DNA of 64,000 nt from the NCBI GenBank assembly GCA_018268755.1, contig JAFDVW010000018.1:183096-247095 (forward strand), in the 5' to 3' direction. The notes beneath the pieces are model-generated. The model was not told the DNA's origin. It did no database searches and saw only the letters and a program-made list of their open reading frames with translations. The DNA is from Acidobacteriota bacterium. Lineage in GTDB: Bacteria; Acidobacteriota; Terriglobia; Terriglobales; Acidobacteriaceae. The position numbers and the translations under genes were made by a program. Positions 33,370 to 42,367 of the stretch are shown here, one piece after another. How positions within the stretch are numbered: position 1 is the stretch's first letter; every line of letters starts with the position of its first letter.

Positions 33370-34854
33370 ATGCCTTTAAAAACACTGTTTTTGAATCCCC
33401 CGTCTTTTGAGAACTTTGACGGCGGAGCCGGTTCCCGTTGGCCCGCCACGCGCGAGATTGAGTCGTACTGGTATCCGGTGTGGTTGGCCTATCCCACCGG
33501 CATGCTGGAAGGCGCGCGGCTGCTCGATGCACCTCCCCACCACGTCTCGGCGGAGGAGACCATTCAGATCGCCCAGGAGTACGAATTCCTGGTGCTGTTC
33601 ACCAGCACGCCGGGATTCCCCGGTGACATCCGCCTGGTGACCAAGATCAAAGAACAAAACCCGGGGATCAAAATCGCCTTTGTCGGACCGCACGTGACCG
33701 TGCTGCCGGAGCAATCCTTGAAGGCCTGCCCGGCCATCGATTTTGTCTGCCGCAAGGAATTCGACTACGCGGTGGTGAACTATGCCAAAGGCATGCCGCT
33801 GGAGGAAATTCCCGGCATCTCCTACCGCGGGGCCGATGGCAAGTATGTCCACACCCCCGACGCGCCGCAGATCCAGAACCTGGATGTGCTGCCGCACGTG
33901 ACCGAGGTCTACAAGCGCGATCTCGACGTCACCCGCTACAACGTGCCCTTCCTGCTGCATCCCTATGTGTCGCTCTACACCACGCGCGGGTGCCCGGCGC
34001 AGTGCACTTTCTGCCTGTGGCCGCAGACCTTGAGCGGACATCCCTGGCGCAAACGTTCCAGCGATGACGTGGCCGCTGAGATGGCCAAAGCCAAAGAATT
34101 CTGGCCGGAGGTCAAAGAATTTTTCTTTGACGACGATACGTTCAATATTCAGAAGGCGCGCACCATTGAACTGTGCGCCAAATTGAAGCCGCTCGGGCTG
34201 ACCTGGTCCTGCACTTCCCGCGTGACCACTGACTACGAAACCTTGAAGGCCATGAAGGAAGCCGGCTGCCGCCTGCTGATCGTGGGCTACGAGTCGGGCG
34301 ACCAGCAGATCCTCAAGAACATCAAGAAGGGCGCCACGGTGGAACGTGCCCGTCAGTTCACCAAGGACTGCCACAAGCTTGGCCTGGTCATCCACGGCGA
34401 CTTCATTCTCGGCCTGCCCGGCGAGACCCGCGAGACCATTCGCACCACCATCAACTTTGCCAAAGAGCTGGATGTCGAAACCATTCAGGTCTCGGTGGCC
34501 CATGCCTACCCGGGCACCGAACTTTACGACTACGCCGTGACCAATGGGTTTATGGCCGCGGAAAGCAAGCACATGGTGGATGAGGGCGGGCACCAGTTGG
34601 CCCACATCGAATATCCCGGATTGCCCGCTGACGAAATCATGGAGTCCGTGCACCGCTTCTACGACGAATATTATTTCCGCCCCAAGGCGGTCTTCCGCAT
34701 TCTGCGGAAAGCGGCCTTTGACAGCGGAGAACGGAAGCGCCTCTACAAGGAAGCCAAATCTTTCCTGAAACTGCGCTCCCAACGCAACAAGTGGGTGCAG
34801 CAGAAGCGGGAAAGCGGCGATTCCAATACCGCTACGGCCCCGGCCAAAGCTTAG
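33370..34854 (+). CDS. hpnJ: Hopanoid B12-binding radical SAM protein HpnJ
   Basis: 494 aa from the ATG at 33370. An N-terminal cobalamin-binding-like domain (to about 150; IAFVGPHVTVLP) precedes a radical SAM core with CPAQCTFC (Cys208, Cys212, Cys215) and FFFDDDTFN. HpnJ converts the glucosamine headgroup of bacteriohopanetetrol glucosamine to a cyclitol (ring contraction). Its substrate depends on HpnI (not seen here) and HpnK (8.1 kb). Two small membrane transporter genes follow at once. No clear ribosome-binding site. Confidence 0.9.
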   Translation: MPLKTLFLNPPSFENFDGGAGSRWPATREIESYWYPVWLAYPTGMLEGARLLDAPPHHVSAEETIQIAQEYEFLVLFTSTPGFPGDIRLVTKIKEQNPGIKIAFVGPHVTVLPEQSLKACPAIDFVCRKEFDYAVVNYAKGMPLEEIPGISYRGADGKYVHTPDAPQIQNLDVLPHVTEVYKRDLDVTRYNVPFLLHPYVSLYTTRGCPAQCTFCLWPQTLSGHPWRKRSSDDVAAEMAKAKEFWPEVKEFFFDDDTFNIQKARTIELCAKLKPLGLTWSCTSRVTTDYETLKAMKEAGCRLLIVGYESGDQQILKNIKKGATVERARQFTKDCHKLGLVIHGDFILGLPGETRETIRTTINFAKELDVETIQVSVAHAYPGTELYDYAVTNGFMAAESKHMVDEGGHQLAHIEYPGLPADEIMESVHRFYDEYYFRPKAVFRILRKAAFDSGERKRLYKEAKSFLKLRSQRNKWVQQKRESGDSNTATAPAKA

Positions 34855-34863
34855 GAACGCAGG

Positions 34864-35292
34864 GTGACTTTTCGTAAGTATCTGGTGCTGGCGGGCATCA
34901 TGGTCTTTGCGGCCGTGGGAGATTCCCTGCTCTCCCACGGAATGCGCCAGATTGGATCGATCTCGCTGGCAGAATGGCGTTCCGCCATGTTTGCCATCTT
35001 CAATCCCTCGGTGGCACTGGGAATTCTGTTTCTCATCGCGTTCTTTGTGACCTATACCATGGCCCTTTCCTGGGCCGACCTGACTTACGTTTTGCCCGCC
35101 ACCTCGCTCGGCTATGTGCTGCTGGCCTTCCTGGCCAAATTTTTTCTGCATGAGCAGATCACCACGACGCGCTGGCTGGGCATCTTGCTGATCTCGCTGG
35201 GGGTGGGATTCGTTACGCAGGGCCCCGCCCTTACCGAACATCCCAAACCTTCCTGTTTGCCCGAAACCGCGGAAACCCAGGTGAAGTCATGA
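34864..35292 (+). CDS. Half-size EamA/SMR-type membrane protein, first of a pair
   Basis: 142 aa, GTG start nine bases after hpnJ. Four predicted helices (about 5-22, 40-60, 65-85, 95-115) with the EamA-like pattern SWADLTYVLPATSLGYVLLAFLAKFFLHEQIT. The tail is polar. Overlaps the next gene by ATGA, so the two products are made together and probably form a heterodimer as ArnE and ArnF do. Proposed role: moving a modified hopanoid or lipid-linked sugar across the inner membrane (inference from position). Confidence 0.78.
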   Translation: MTFRKYLVLAGIMVFAAVGDSLLSHGMRQIGSISLAEWRSAMFAIFNPSVALGILFLIAFFVTYTMALSWADLTYVLPATSLGYVLLAFLAKFFLHEQITTTRWLGILLISLGVGFVTQGPALTEHPKPSCLPETAETQVKS

Positions 35293-35669
35293 AACACGCC
35301 TACACCTGGGGAGCGATTCTGGCCGTGGTGCTGGCTTCCACCACCGGGGATGTCCTGCTCTCGCGCGGCATGAAGCAGGTGGGCGATGTTTCCAAGCTGG
35401 GACGGCACAAAGGCATTTTGGTGGTAGTGGGCACCACCTTGCGGAACCCCAATTTCCTGCTGGGTGTGCTGGCCATGGCGCTGGCCTTCTATAGCCTGCT
35501 CTTCGCCCTCTCCTGGGCCGATGTAAGCCTGGTGGGACCAGCCTCGGCGTCACTTACCTTTGTGGCCAACGCCATTGCTGCCAAGTTATTTCTTCACGAA
35601 CGCGTCGATCACCGCCGCTGGATGGCGGCCCTGCTGGTGGCTGGCGGCGTAGTGTTGCTGGCCGCGTAA
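35289..35669 (+). CDS. Half-size EamA/SMR-type membrane protein, second of a pair
   Basis: 126 aa, four predicted helices. Shares with its neighbour the core SWADVSLVGPASASLTFV and AAKLFLHERVDHRRWMA, and the N-terminal motif GDVLLSRGMKQVG matches GDSLLSHGMRQIG, so the two arose by duplication. Translationally coupled to the first by a four-base overlap. Confidence 0.78.
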   Translation: MKHAYTWGAILAVVLASTTGDVLLSRGMKQVGDVSKLGRHKGILVVVGTTLRNPNFLLGVLAMALAFYSLLFALSWADVSLVGPASASLTFVANAIAAKLFLHERVDHRRWMAALLVAGGVVLLAA

Positions 35670-35990
35670 TCACTCTTTCTGCTATTCAGCACCCGTGGAA
35701 AACTGTGGTGCGGGGCCGTGTGGGCACGGGCCCTTGTGTGGGCACGGGCGTCTCGCCCGTGCGTAGCAGGAGATACAGCTTACAGTGGCAGGATTTGGCC
35801 GCCGGGATCACCTGCCGACCCCGCTCAGCCAGTGGCTAGGGTTAGGAACCGTGCCTCTACATTCATGCTGCACCCCGAGCGGGCAGCCTGCCCTGAGCGT
35901 AGTCTAAGGGCCCACTCCCACACGAGCAGAAAAGATTTTTACAACAAGGTTTACACATGCAGTTCTACATAAGCAGGAATAGAAGCAACG
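35670..35990. repeat. Convergent gene-free gap with palindromic repeat
   Basis: GTGTGGGCACGGG at 35719 and 35737, the second running into CACGGGCG-TCT-CGCCCGTG (35743-35761, 8-bp stem). The rest (GGCAGCCTGCCCTGAGC and neighbours) holds no gene that I recognise. Lies between the second half-transporter gene and hpnE. Confidence 0.85.
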
Positions 35991-37397
35991 CTATCCGAAT
36001 AACCGCATGAAGCCGGCCGCCGGCAGGTCGGGCACGATATATTTGGCATCGCTGACCCCGGCAACCTTGGCCACGCTCTCCGCGGCGATGTAGCCGCTGC
36101 GCACCGCCCCTTCCATGGTGGCGGGCCAGCCGGTGGCCGTCCAGTCTCCGGCAAGATAGACGCGCGGCCACACCGTCTGGGTGCGGGGACGATAGACGTC
36201 GGAACCCGGCCGCGGCGAGTATGTGGCGTGCACTTCCTTAATTACCGTTCCCTTCACCAGGTTGGCAGAGGCCACCGCCGGAAAAAAGTCCCGCAGTTCC
36301 GCGACTGCCATGTCCAGGATTTCCCCGCGTGATTTTTCCACCAGGCTGCGCGAGGAACTGACAACCAGCTCGACATAACTGCCGCCGCCATTGCCGCTGT
36401 CGCGCTGCTGGATCTTCGATTTGTGAAACATCCACTGGATGGTGCGGTCCAACAGGACAGCATGGTCCAGTTCGGTGATCTGGCGATCAAACCATAGATG
36501 AATGCCGGTGATGGGCGAAGTCTCAAAGCGGTCGAGCGTCTGCCGCAAGGGGTCGGCGGCCGTGCTTTGCGGCAACATGCGCGAAAGCACGTCGAAGGGC
36601 ACCGCGAAAATCACAAAGTCGAACTCCTCTTCGCCTTCCGCAGAGAGCAATTTCACTCCCGCAAACTCTGCGCGGAAGGACTGCACCCCGGAGCGAAAAC
36701 GCACTTCTCCGCCCCGCGACCGGATATAGTCGCCGGCGCGGTCATAAAGCTGGGTCAGGGGTACAGTGGGCACACCCATGCGCCCGGCGGTGGCCGATTT
36801 CATGAACGATTCCCGCATCACCTGCGCCGCGTAGGTAACGGAGACCCGCTCCACGTCTTCATTCAGAGCGCTCACCAGCAGCGTCTTCCAGAAGCGGTCG
36901 ATGGCGCGGTCGGTCTGCCCATAGCGGCGCAGCCAGGTGAGAAACGATTCGCCGCGGTCGCGGGGAATTTTCGGGGCCACCGCGGCCATGGCCGCAGCAA
37001 TGGAAAGCTTGTCCATCAGGCTCAGGCAGGAGGCCTTCAGGAAAGAGGGCGCGGTGTGCAAGGGCGCCGGCAGTGCAGACGAGCCAATGATCGAGGCCCG
37101 GCCCCCGGGTTCGAGAAAAGTGAGGTGATCGTACCAGCGGATTTTGTCCTGTACCCCGACCCGGCCGTAGAAATCGAGCAGGTTGGTGCAGCAGCCGAGC
37201 AAGACATGCTGGCAATTGTCGACTATTTCTCCGGTGCTAGGGTGCTGGTAGGACGAGGCGCGACCGCCCAGATAAGGACGGCGCTCAAACACCGTCACCT
37301 GAATTCCGTTTTCGGCCAGGGCACAGGCGGCGGCCAATCCCGCCAATCCCCCACCCACCACGGCCACCCGAGGAGCTTTTGTCCAACGATCCGTCAT
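35991..37397 (-). CDS. hpnE: Hydroxysqualene dehydroxylase
   Basis: 468 aa from the ATG at 37397; an upstream ATG at 37418 lies in repeat-derived sequence. FAD enzyme that reduces hydroxysqualene to squalene in the HpnCDE route. N-terminal dinucleotide motif VVGGGLAGLAAACAL with VFERRPYLGGRASS, and C-terminal VYLAGDWTATGWPATMEGAVRSG, typical of phytoene-desaturase relatives. Last gene of the minus-strand hopanoid series. Confidence 0.92.
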   Translation of the reverse strand: MTDRWTKAPRVAVVGGGLAGLAAACALAENGIQVTVFERRPYLGGRASSYQHPSTGEIVDNCQHVLLGCCTNLLDFYGRVGVQDKIRWYDHLTFLEPGGRASIIGSSALPAPLHTAPSFLKASCLSLMDKLSIAAAMAAVAPKIPRDRGESFLTWLRRYGQTDRAIDRFWKTLLVSALNEDVERVSVTYAAQVMRESFMKSATAGRMGVPTVPLTQLYDRAGDYIRSRGGEVRFRSGVQSFRAEFAGVKLLSAEGEEEFDFVIFAVPFDVLSRMLPQSTAADPLRQTLDRFETSPITGIHLWFDRQITELDHAVLLDRTIQWMFHKSKIQQRDSGNGGGSYVELVVSSSRSLVEKSRGEILDMAVAELRDFFPAVASANLVKGTVIKEVHATYSPRPGSDVYRPRTQTVWPRVYLAGDWTATGWPATMEGAVRSGYIAAESVAKVAGVSDAKYIVPDLPAAGFMRLFG

Positions 37398-37431
37398 TCC
37401 AGATTCAACACTCTGCATTCGTCATTCAATT

Positions 37432-38385
37432 TCAGGACAAGCGCTTCAGGAAGCCCTTTCCCAGGACTTTGAGTTTCTCCCATGTTGTCAGGCGGACTTT
37501 TTCGCCAAAGACGTCATATTGACGCAGCGCGATCTTCTCCAGCAGCTGGCGATAGATGGTGATCAAAACCCACAGCGCCGGCTGGCTATCTTCATCGATC
37601 AACTCAATGAGCTTTTCCCCGGCCGCGTAGCACTCGCGGGCCCGGTCAGCCTCCATGGCCAGCAGGGGCGCGATCCGTGCGGCATTGGGCGTTTGCAGCA
37701 ACTCTTCCGTCGAGATGCCGAAAGCCGCCAAATCCTCCGCCGGCAGGTAGACGCGGCCCACAGCGGCGTCTTCCTTCACGTCGCGGATGATGTTGGTAAG
37801 TTGAAATGCCAGCCCGCATTTTTCCGCCAGCGGCTCTGCCGCCGCGTCCTTATAGCCGAAGATGCGGATGCACACCAACCCCACCACGGAGGCCACGCGA
37901 TAGCAGTAGAGCCGCAGGTCCTCGAAGGTCTTGTACTGTACCCGCAAGCCGGAAGGGCCCGTCGCAGTCTGCGCGCCGTCCTCGGCGCTTGTATCTACCA
38001 AGTCCATGGCCGTGCCATAGGCCAGCTGGTTGAGCAACTCACCGGGAATTTCATAGCGGCGCTGCGAGTCGGTCAGGGCCAGCAGGATGGGATCGTCGGT
38101 GGGATGTCCGGCCTGTGCCAGATGCACGGCGGCCAGCCACTCGGCCAGCTTCTGGCGGCGAACCTGCGCCGGCAGGCCTTCGTCGTCGGCTATGTCATCA
38201 CAGCGGCGCATGAAGGCATAGACCGCGCACAGCGCCTGGCGCTTCGCAGTGGGTAAAGCCAGAAAGGCGTAATAGAAGTTTTTGGCCGCCGTCCGGGTAA
38301 TGCCGCGGCACACCGAGTACGCCACCGCGAGTTGCGACTCGGTGGGCACAAACTGCGCGGTCACGGGTTGGACGGCAGTGCTCAT
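37432..38385 (-). CDS. hpnD: Presqualene diphosphate synthase
   Basis: 317 aa trans-isoprenyl diphosphate synthase that joins two farnesyl diphosphates to presqualene diphosphate. Both Asp-rich motifs are present: DDIAD at 63-67 and DVKED at 202-206, with NFYYAFLALP and YLPAEDL. hpnC lies 13 bases upstream and hpnE follows after 34 bases. Confidence 0.93.
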   Translation of the reverse strand: MSTAVQPVTAQFVPTESQLAVAYSVCRGITRTAAKNFYYAFLALPTAKRQALCAVYAFMRRCDDIADDEGLPAQVRRQKLAEWLAAVHLAQAGHPTDDPILLALTDSQRRYEIPGELLNQLAYGTAMDLVDTSAEDGAQTATGPSGLRVQYKTFEDLRLYCYRVASVVGLVCIRIFGYKDAAAEPLAEKCGLAFQLTNIIRDVKEDAAVGRVYLPAEDLAAFGISTEELLQTPNAARIAPLLAMEADRARECYAAGEKLIELIDEDSQPALWVLITIYRQLLEKIALRQYDVFGEKVRLTTWEKLKVLGKGFLKRLS

Positions 38386-38398
38386 AGCAGGCAGTTTG

Positions 38399-39349
38399 TT
38401 ACCGCAACTTGCCCCAGGCGGCGCGCGCTACCAGGGCCAACTTGCGCGACTTGGAGATCACCGGACGCCGCCCCAGCACGGCAAAGTTCTGGCGCTCGAT
38501 GGCGTTGAGAATTTCCATGCCCCCCCGGCTGAACAGGTCGAGGTCCACGGCCAATTCGCGGTCGACCGCTTTTATCAGGGGCAGGCCGCGGCCAAACCAC
38601 TCCCGGGCCCGCTCCACCTCGAAGCGCATCATCTCGCAAAATGCCCGGGTGTTGCGGTTTTGCGCGATGTCGGCTTCCGCCACCCCGAATTTCTCCAGGT
38701 CTTCCAGCGGCAGGTAAATCCGCCCCTTCTGATAGTCGACGCTCACATCCTGCCAGAAGTTGGCCAGCTGCAAGGCGCTACAGGTGAAATCGGAGAGCCC
38801 CTGCCGCTCAGCATCGCGGTAGCCGCAGAGATACAGCACCAGGTGGCCAACCGGGTTCGCCGAATAACGGCAATAGCCAATGACATCGTCAAAGGTCCGG
38901 TAGCGCGTCACCGTCTGGTCCTGCCGGAAAGCCGTCAACAGATCGGCAAAGGGCTGGCGGGGAATCGCACATAGCTGGACCGTTTCCGCCAAAGCGACAA
39001 ATACGGGATGGCGCGGGTTTCCCGCGTAGCAGGCGTCGAGTTCCGCCTCCCACAGATCAAGCAGCTGCAGGGACGCCTGCGGGTCGCCCACCTCATCGCC
39101 CAGATCGTCCGAAATGCGACAGTAAGCGTAAACGTTGAAGAAATGCTGCCGTAACCTTTGCGGCAGAAACCAGCTGGCGACGGAGAAATTCTCGTAGTGC
39201 GATTGCGCCAGCTTGCGGGAATACTCACGCGCCTCAGCCAGCGGCGGGGCCTGCTCAGGTATGGCGTATTCCGCAGGCAAATGGGCCCATCCCCGCGCCG
39301 CGAGTGCGGCAGACGGAGAGTAAGAGCCGTTGCTGGCATAGGTAGACAT
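38399..39349 (-). CDS. hpnC: HpnC, hydroxysqualene-forming synthase homologue
   Basis: 316 aa from the ATG at 39349. The frame stays open upstream, but only this region matches the family. HpnC converts presqualene diphosphate to hydroxysqualene. First Asp motif DDLGD at 81-85, YAYCRISD before it, and QDVSVDYQKGRIYLP later with the second acidic site. Paralogue of the adjacent hpnD. Confidence 0.92.
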   Translation of the reverse strand: MSTYASNGSYSPSAALAARGWAHLPAEYAIPEQAPPLAEAREYSRKLAQSHYENFSVASWFLPQRLRQHFFNVYAYCRISDDLGDEVGDPQASLQLLDLWEAELDACYAGNPRHPVFVALAETVQLCAIPRQPFADLLTAFRQDQTVTRYRTFDDVIGYCRYSANPVGHLVLYLCGYRDAERQGLSDFTCSALQLANFWQDVSVDYQKGRIYLPLEDLEKFGVAEADIAQNRNTRAFCEMMRFEVERAREWFGRGLPLIKAVDRELAVDLDLFSRGGMEILNAIERQNFAVLGRRPVISKSRKLALVARAAWGKLR

Positions 39350-39387
39350 ATCCGTGTCAGTATCGGCCCCCGGGTAGGATTTCCGCG

Positions 39388-40425
39388 TCAGTGTCCGGGA
39401 ATGATGGCCGTCTTGATGTCGCCGTTGCGGTTCAGCATGTGCCGCAGCACCTGCTGCAAACGCGACAGCGGAGCTTCCCCGGTGATGTAGTCGGTGGAGC
39501 GGACTTTCTTCTCGGCGATCAGGCCAAACGCCTTGCGCACCGTCTCCGGCGTGTGATGGAAGGTGGCTTTCAGCGTAATTTCCGAATAGTGCAGCCGGTT
39601 GGTGTCGAGCTGGACTTTCGTGCCGCTGGCGCACCCGCCAAAGAAATTCACCGTGCCGCCCTTGCGCACCATGTCGATGGCCCACTCCCAGGCTTCGGGA
39701 CGGCCTACGGCCTCAATCACCACGTCGCCGCCGCGCTTTTCCGGAGTCAAGGCGCGCACCGCTTCCACCGGATCTTTGACTTTGGTGATCTGCACCACTT
39801 CGTGGGCGCCCATGTGCTTGGCGGCGGTGACCTGCGAATCGCGCTTGACCACCGAGACCACATTGCAGCCAATGGCTTTGGCCACCTGCACAAACATCAA
39901 GCCGATAGGGCCGCCGCCGATGACGGTGACGGTATCGCCGATTTCGACGCCGGTCTCATGCAGCCCGCGCAACACGCAGGCCAGCGGCTCGACCATGGCG
40001 GCCTCTTCAAAACTTACGTTCGCCGGCATGGCCAGCATGTTGGCCTCGACAATGCGGCGGGGAATGCGGATGTATTCGGCGTAAGCGCCGTTATTGAACA
40101 GTAAATCTTCGCAAAGATTGGGCTGGTGTTTGGAGCAATAAAAGCACTTCTGGCAGGGGGCGGAGTTCAACGCCACCACGCGCATGCCCTTCTTGAAACC
40201 ACGCACGCCGGGACCGACTTCCTCGATCACTCCGGCCAGCTCGTGCCCGAACAATGCCGGGGGCACGATCATGCGGGCATGGTAGCCACGCTGGTAGACT
40301 TTGAGGTCGGTACCGCAGGTCAAGGCCACTTGCACTTTGACCAGGACCTCGCCATCGCCGACGCGCGGGATGGGCACTCTTTCAATTTTGACGTCCTCTT
40401 TCCCGTAGAGAACAGCCGCTGTCAT
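39388..40425 (-). CDS. Zinc-dependent medium-chain dehydrogenase, second of a tandem pair
   Basis: 345 aa from the ATG at 40425; a GTG at 40455 would overlap the upstream gene by 22 bases. MDR-family oxidoreductase with catalytic zinc residues Cys37 (LTCGTD) and His58-Glu59 (FGHELAG), a structural zinc loop with PCQKCFYCSKHQPNLC, and the nucleotide-binding GGGPIGLMFVQVA. Resembles polyol/threonine dehydrogenases. It and its paralogue upstream lie between hpnG and hpnC in one orientation with 8 bases between them. A role in hopanoid side-chain reduction is inferred. Confidence 0.85.
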   Translation of the reverse strand: MTAAVLYGKEDVKIERVPIPRVGDGEVLVKVQVALTCGTDLKVYQRGYHARMIVPPALFGHELAGVIEEVGPGVRGFKKGMRVVALNSAPCQKCFYCSKHQPNLCEDLLFNNGAYAEYIRIPRRIVEANMLAMPANVSFEEAAMVEPLACVLRGLHETGVEIGDTVTVIGGGPIGLMFVQVAKAIGCNVVSVVKRDSQVTAAKHMGAHEVVQITKVKDPVEAVRALTPEKRGGDVVIEAVGRPEAWEWAIDMVRKGGTVNFFGGCASGTKVQLDTNRLHYSEITLKATFHHTPETVRKAFGLIAEKKVRSTDYITGEAPLSRLQQVLRHMLNRNGDIKTAIIPGH

Positions 40426-40433
40426 CTTGCCAG

Positions 40434-41504
40434 TCACTTGGATTGTCCTTCCCACTCGCTGCCCGGCTGAATCACAATTTTCATGGATTCGGGTTGGGGA
40501 TGGGCAGCCAGTCGCAAGGCCTCCACGCTGTCGGAAAGAGAAAAGCGGTGGCTAATGAGACGTTCGAGATCCATTTCCCGGCCCATCACAAATCGCACCG
40601 ATTGCTCTTGCAGCTCAACGGAAGCGCTATACGACCCCAACAATGTTTTCTCATCCACGCACACTGCCGCGGGGTCGATCGTGGCTTCTCCCCTTACAGT
40701 TTGCGCGAACAATAACACCCGGCCGCCGGGACGAGTTAAGTCCATAGCCGGCCGAATGAGACCGTTGCCACCCACCGCCACAATCACGGCGTCGGCGCCA
40801 CGGCCCTCGGTCTGCTCCCGCACTGCCGCGACCACTGCGTCAGCACGCGAAGCGTCAATCACGTTCCCCAAGCCGAAGGTTTTAGATATTGTAAGCCTCT
40901 GCGGATACAAATCGGAAGTGATTACCTTTGCCCCAGTCCGCTGGGCCAGTATCGCAAGGATGATCCCTATGGGACCTTGACCGATCACCAAAACTGTCTC
41001 ATCCGGTTGCAGGGCAAGGGTTTCAATCCCCTTCAGGCAGGTATTGACTGGCTCCACAAAGCAAGCCTGCGCGTAGGAGACCCCTTCGGGGATGCGTACC
41101 GTCCCCTGCCGGACAATCCAATCCATCACCCGGACATACTCCGCAAAACCGCCGCCGGAAGGCTCAAATCCTGCCGTACAGCCCACTTTCTTATAGGTCT
41201 CGCACTGGGCGAAGGTCTTGTGGCGGCAGTAATAGCACTGGCCGCAGGGAATATGATGGAACACCATGACCCGGTCGCCCACCTGGTATTCGGTCACGCC
41301 CTTCCCGATGGCCGCCACCATGCCCGAAGTCTCGTGTCCGAAGATGCGAGGCACGGAATGGGAACCGGTGGCGATCTTCTTCAGATCGGTGCCGCAGATG
41401 CCGCAGGTATGGACGCGCACCAGGATTTCCCCGGCTCCGATTTCCGGCACCGGCACGGTCTCCAGACGCACGTCATTCACGCCCCGATAGACCGCCGCCT
41501 TCAT
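40434..41504 (-). CDS. Zinc-dependent medium-chain dehydrogenase, first of a tandem pair
   Basis: 356 aa from the ATG at 41504, where the family N terminus MKAAVYRGVNDVRLE begins. Catalytic zinc residues Cys37 (CGICGTD) and His57-Glu58 (FGHETSG), structural loop PCGQCYYCRHKTFAQC and coenzyme motif GQGPIGIILAIL. It is clearly divergent from its neighbour, so the two may act on different steps or form a heteromer. It lies 75 bases after hpnG. Confidence 0.85.
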   Translation of the reverse strand: MKAAVYRGVNDVRLETVPVPEIGAGEILVRVHTCGICGTDLKKIATGSHSVPRIFGHETSGMVAAIGKGVTEYQVGDRVMVFHHIPCGQCYYCRHKTFAQCETYKKVGCTAGFEPSGGGFAEYVRVMDWIVRQGTVRIPEGVSYAQACFVEPVNTCLKGIETLALQPDETVLVIGQGPIGIILAILAQRTGAKVITSDLYPQRLTISKTFGLGNVIDASRADAVVAAVREQTEGRGADAVIVAVGGNGLIRPAMDLTRPGGRVLLFAQTVRGEATIDPAAVCVDEKTLLGSYSASVELQEQSVRFVMGREMDLERLISHRFSLSDSVEALRLAAHPQPESMKIVIQPGSEWEGQSK

Positions 41505-41579
41505 AGTTGCGGGAATCACATCCAGTTGGTCCGCTACCGCCGATTGTCGCCAAGTCGCCATATTCTTAAACTTAATGCT

Positions 41580-42266
41580 CTACTTCATGAAATCCTGTAA
41601 AGCTCCACAAAGCGCACAGGATGCCTTCCCACTGTTGCCTGCCAGCCGTATCGTGGCGCGCCACAGCCAGGGCCGCAACCCTACATACAGCATGAACCGG
41701 CCGGTTTGAAACTGCCCCTCCGGGCCGACAAAACTCTCACTGGCCGGCAGGCTGAAATCCGCCTCGTCGGAGATCGCTTTGCAGGCCGCAAAGGCCACAC
41801 CGTGTACCTCGGCCCCTTGCGCCACGGCGGCCGCTTCCATATCGACGGCTTGCGCGCCATAGGCCGCCGCCAGCCGCGCCTTCTGCTCCGGGTCGGCGAT
41901 GGCGTCATACGTCACCAAAACCACCCCCGCCACGCCGTCACTCACCGCGCTGCGGCTGCCGCTGCCAGCATCGATCACAACAGACGGACGCAACACCTCT
42001 CCGACCTTCAGCTTGGCGTCCAACGCCCCGGCGAATCCGGCGGAAACCACCCGCTCCGGGCCATACAGACGGATGATCGCTTCCGTCGCCCGGCGGGCCG
42101 CTGCTGATCCGATGCCACCACATACGGCGACGGTGCTCTCTTTTTCTGCCAGGCGTTCAAAGAAGCGAAACTGCCGCCCTTCGTACTCCCGCTGGCGGAG
42201 CGTCCAGCCCCTCACCAGCGGCGCTACCTCCCGCTCCATTGCGGCGATAATCGCGACTTTGACCAA
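41580..42266 (-). CDS. hpnG: Hopanoid-associated phosphorylase HpnG
   Basis: 228 aa nucleoside-phosphorylase fold (MTA/SAH nucleosidase relative). HpnG cleaves adenine from adenosylhopane, giving phosphoribosyl- or ribosylhopane. Visible motifs: VAIIAAMEREVAPL at the N terminus, VSAGFAGAL, AVDMEAAAVAQ (about 139-149) and KAISDEAD. Two dehydrogenase genes follow on the same strand. Confidence 0.9.
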   Translation of the reverse strand: MVKVAIIAAMEREVAPLVRGWTLRQREYEGRQFRFFERLAEKESTVAVCGGIGSAAARRATEAIIRLYGPERVVSAGFAGALDAKLKVGEVLRPSVVIDAGSGSRSAVSDGVAGVVLVTYDAIADPEQKARLAAAYGAQAVDMEAAAVAQGAEVHGVAFAACKAISDEADFSLPASESFVGPEGQFQTGRFMLYVGLRPWLWRATIRLAGNSGKASCALCGALQDFMK

Positions 42267-42367
42267 GACAGCGAGTGTGCATCCTTCTGTGCAGCTTTCG
42301 TATCAGCTCTTCAACTTACTTCAGGAACCCCGCAATCTTTCAGCGGTTCACGGACTTTCTTTAAGCA

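Noticed and set aside
33376..35241. 621-codon open frame antisense to hpnJ
   Set aside because: Mirrors the codon structure of hpnJ and its neighbour in a GC-rich genome; the product is His/Gly/Gln-rich with no recognisable domain.
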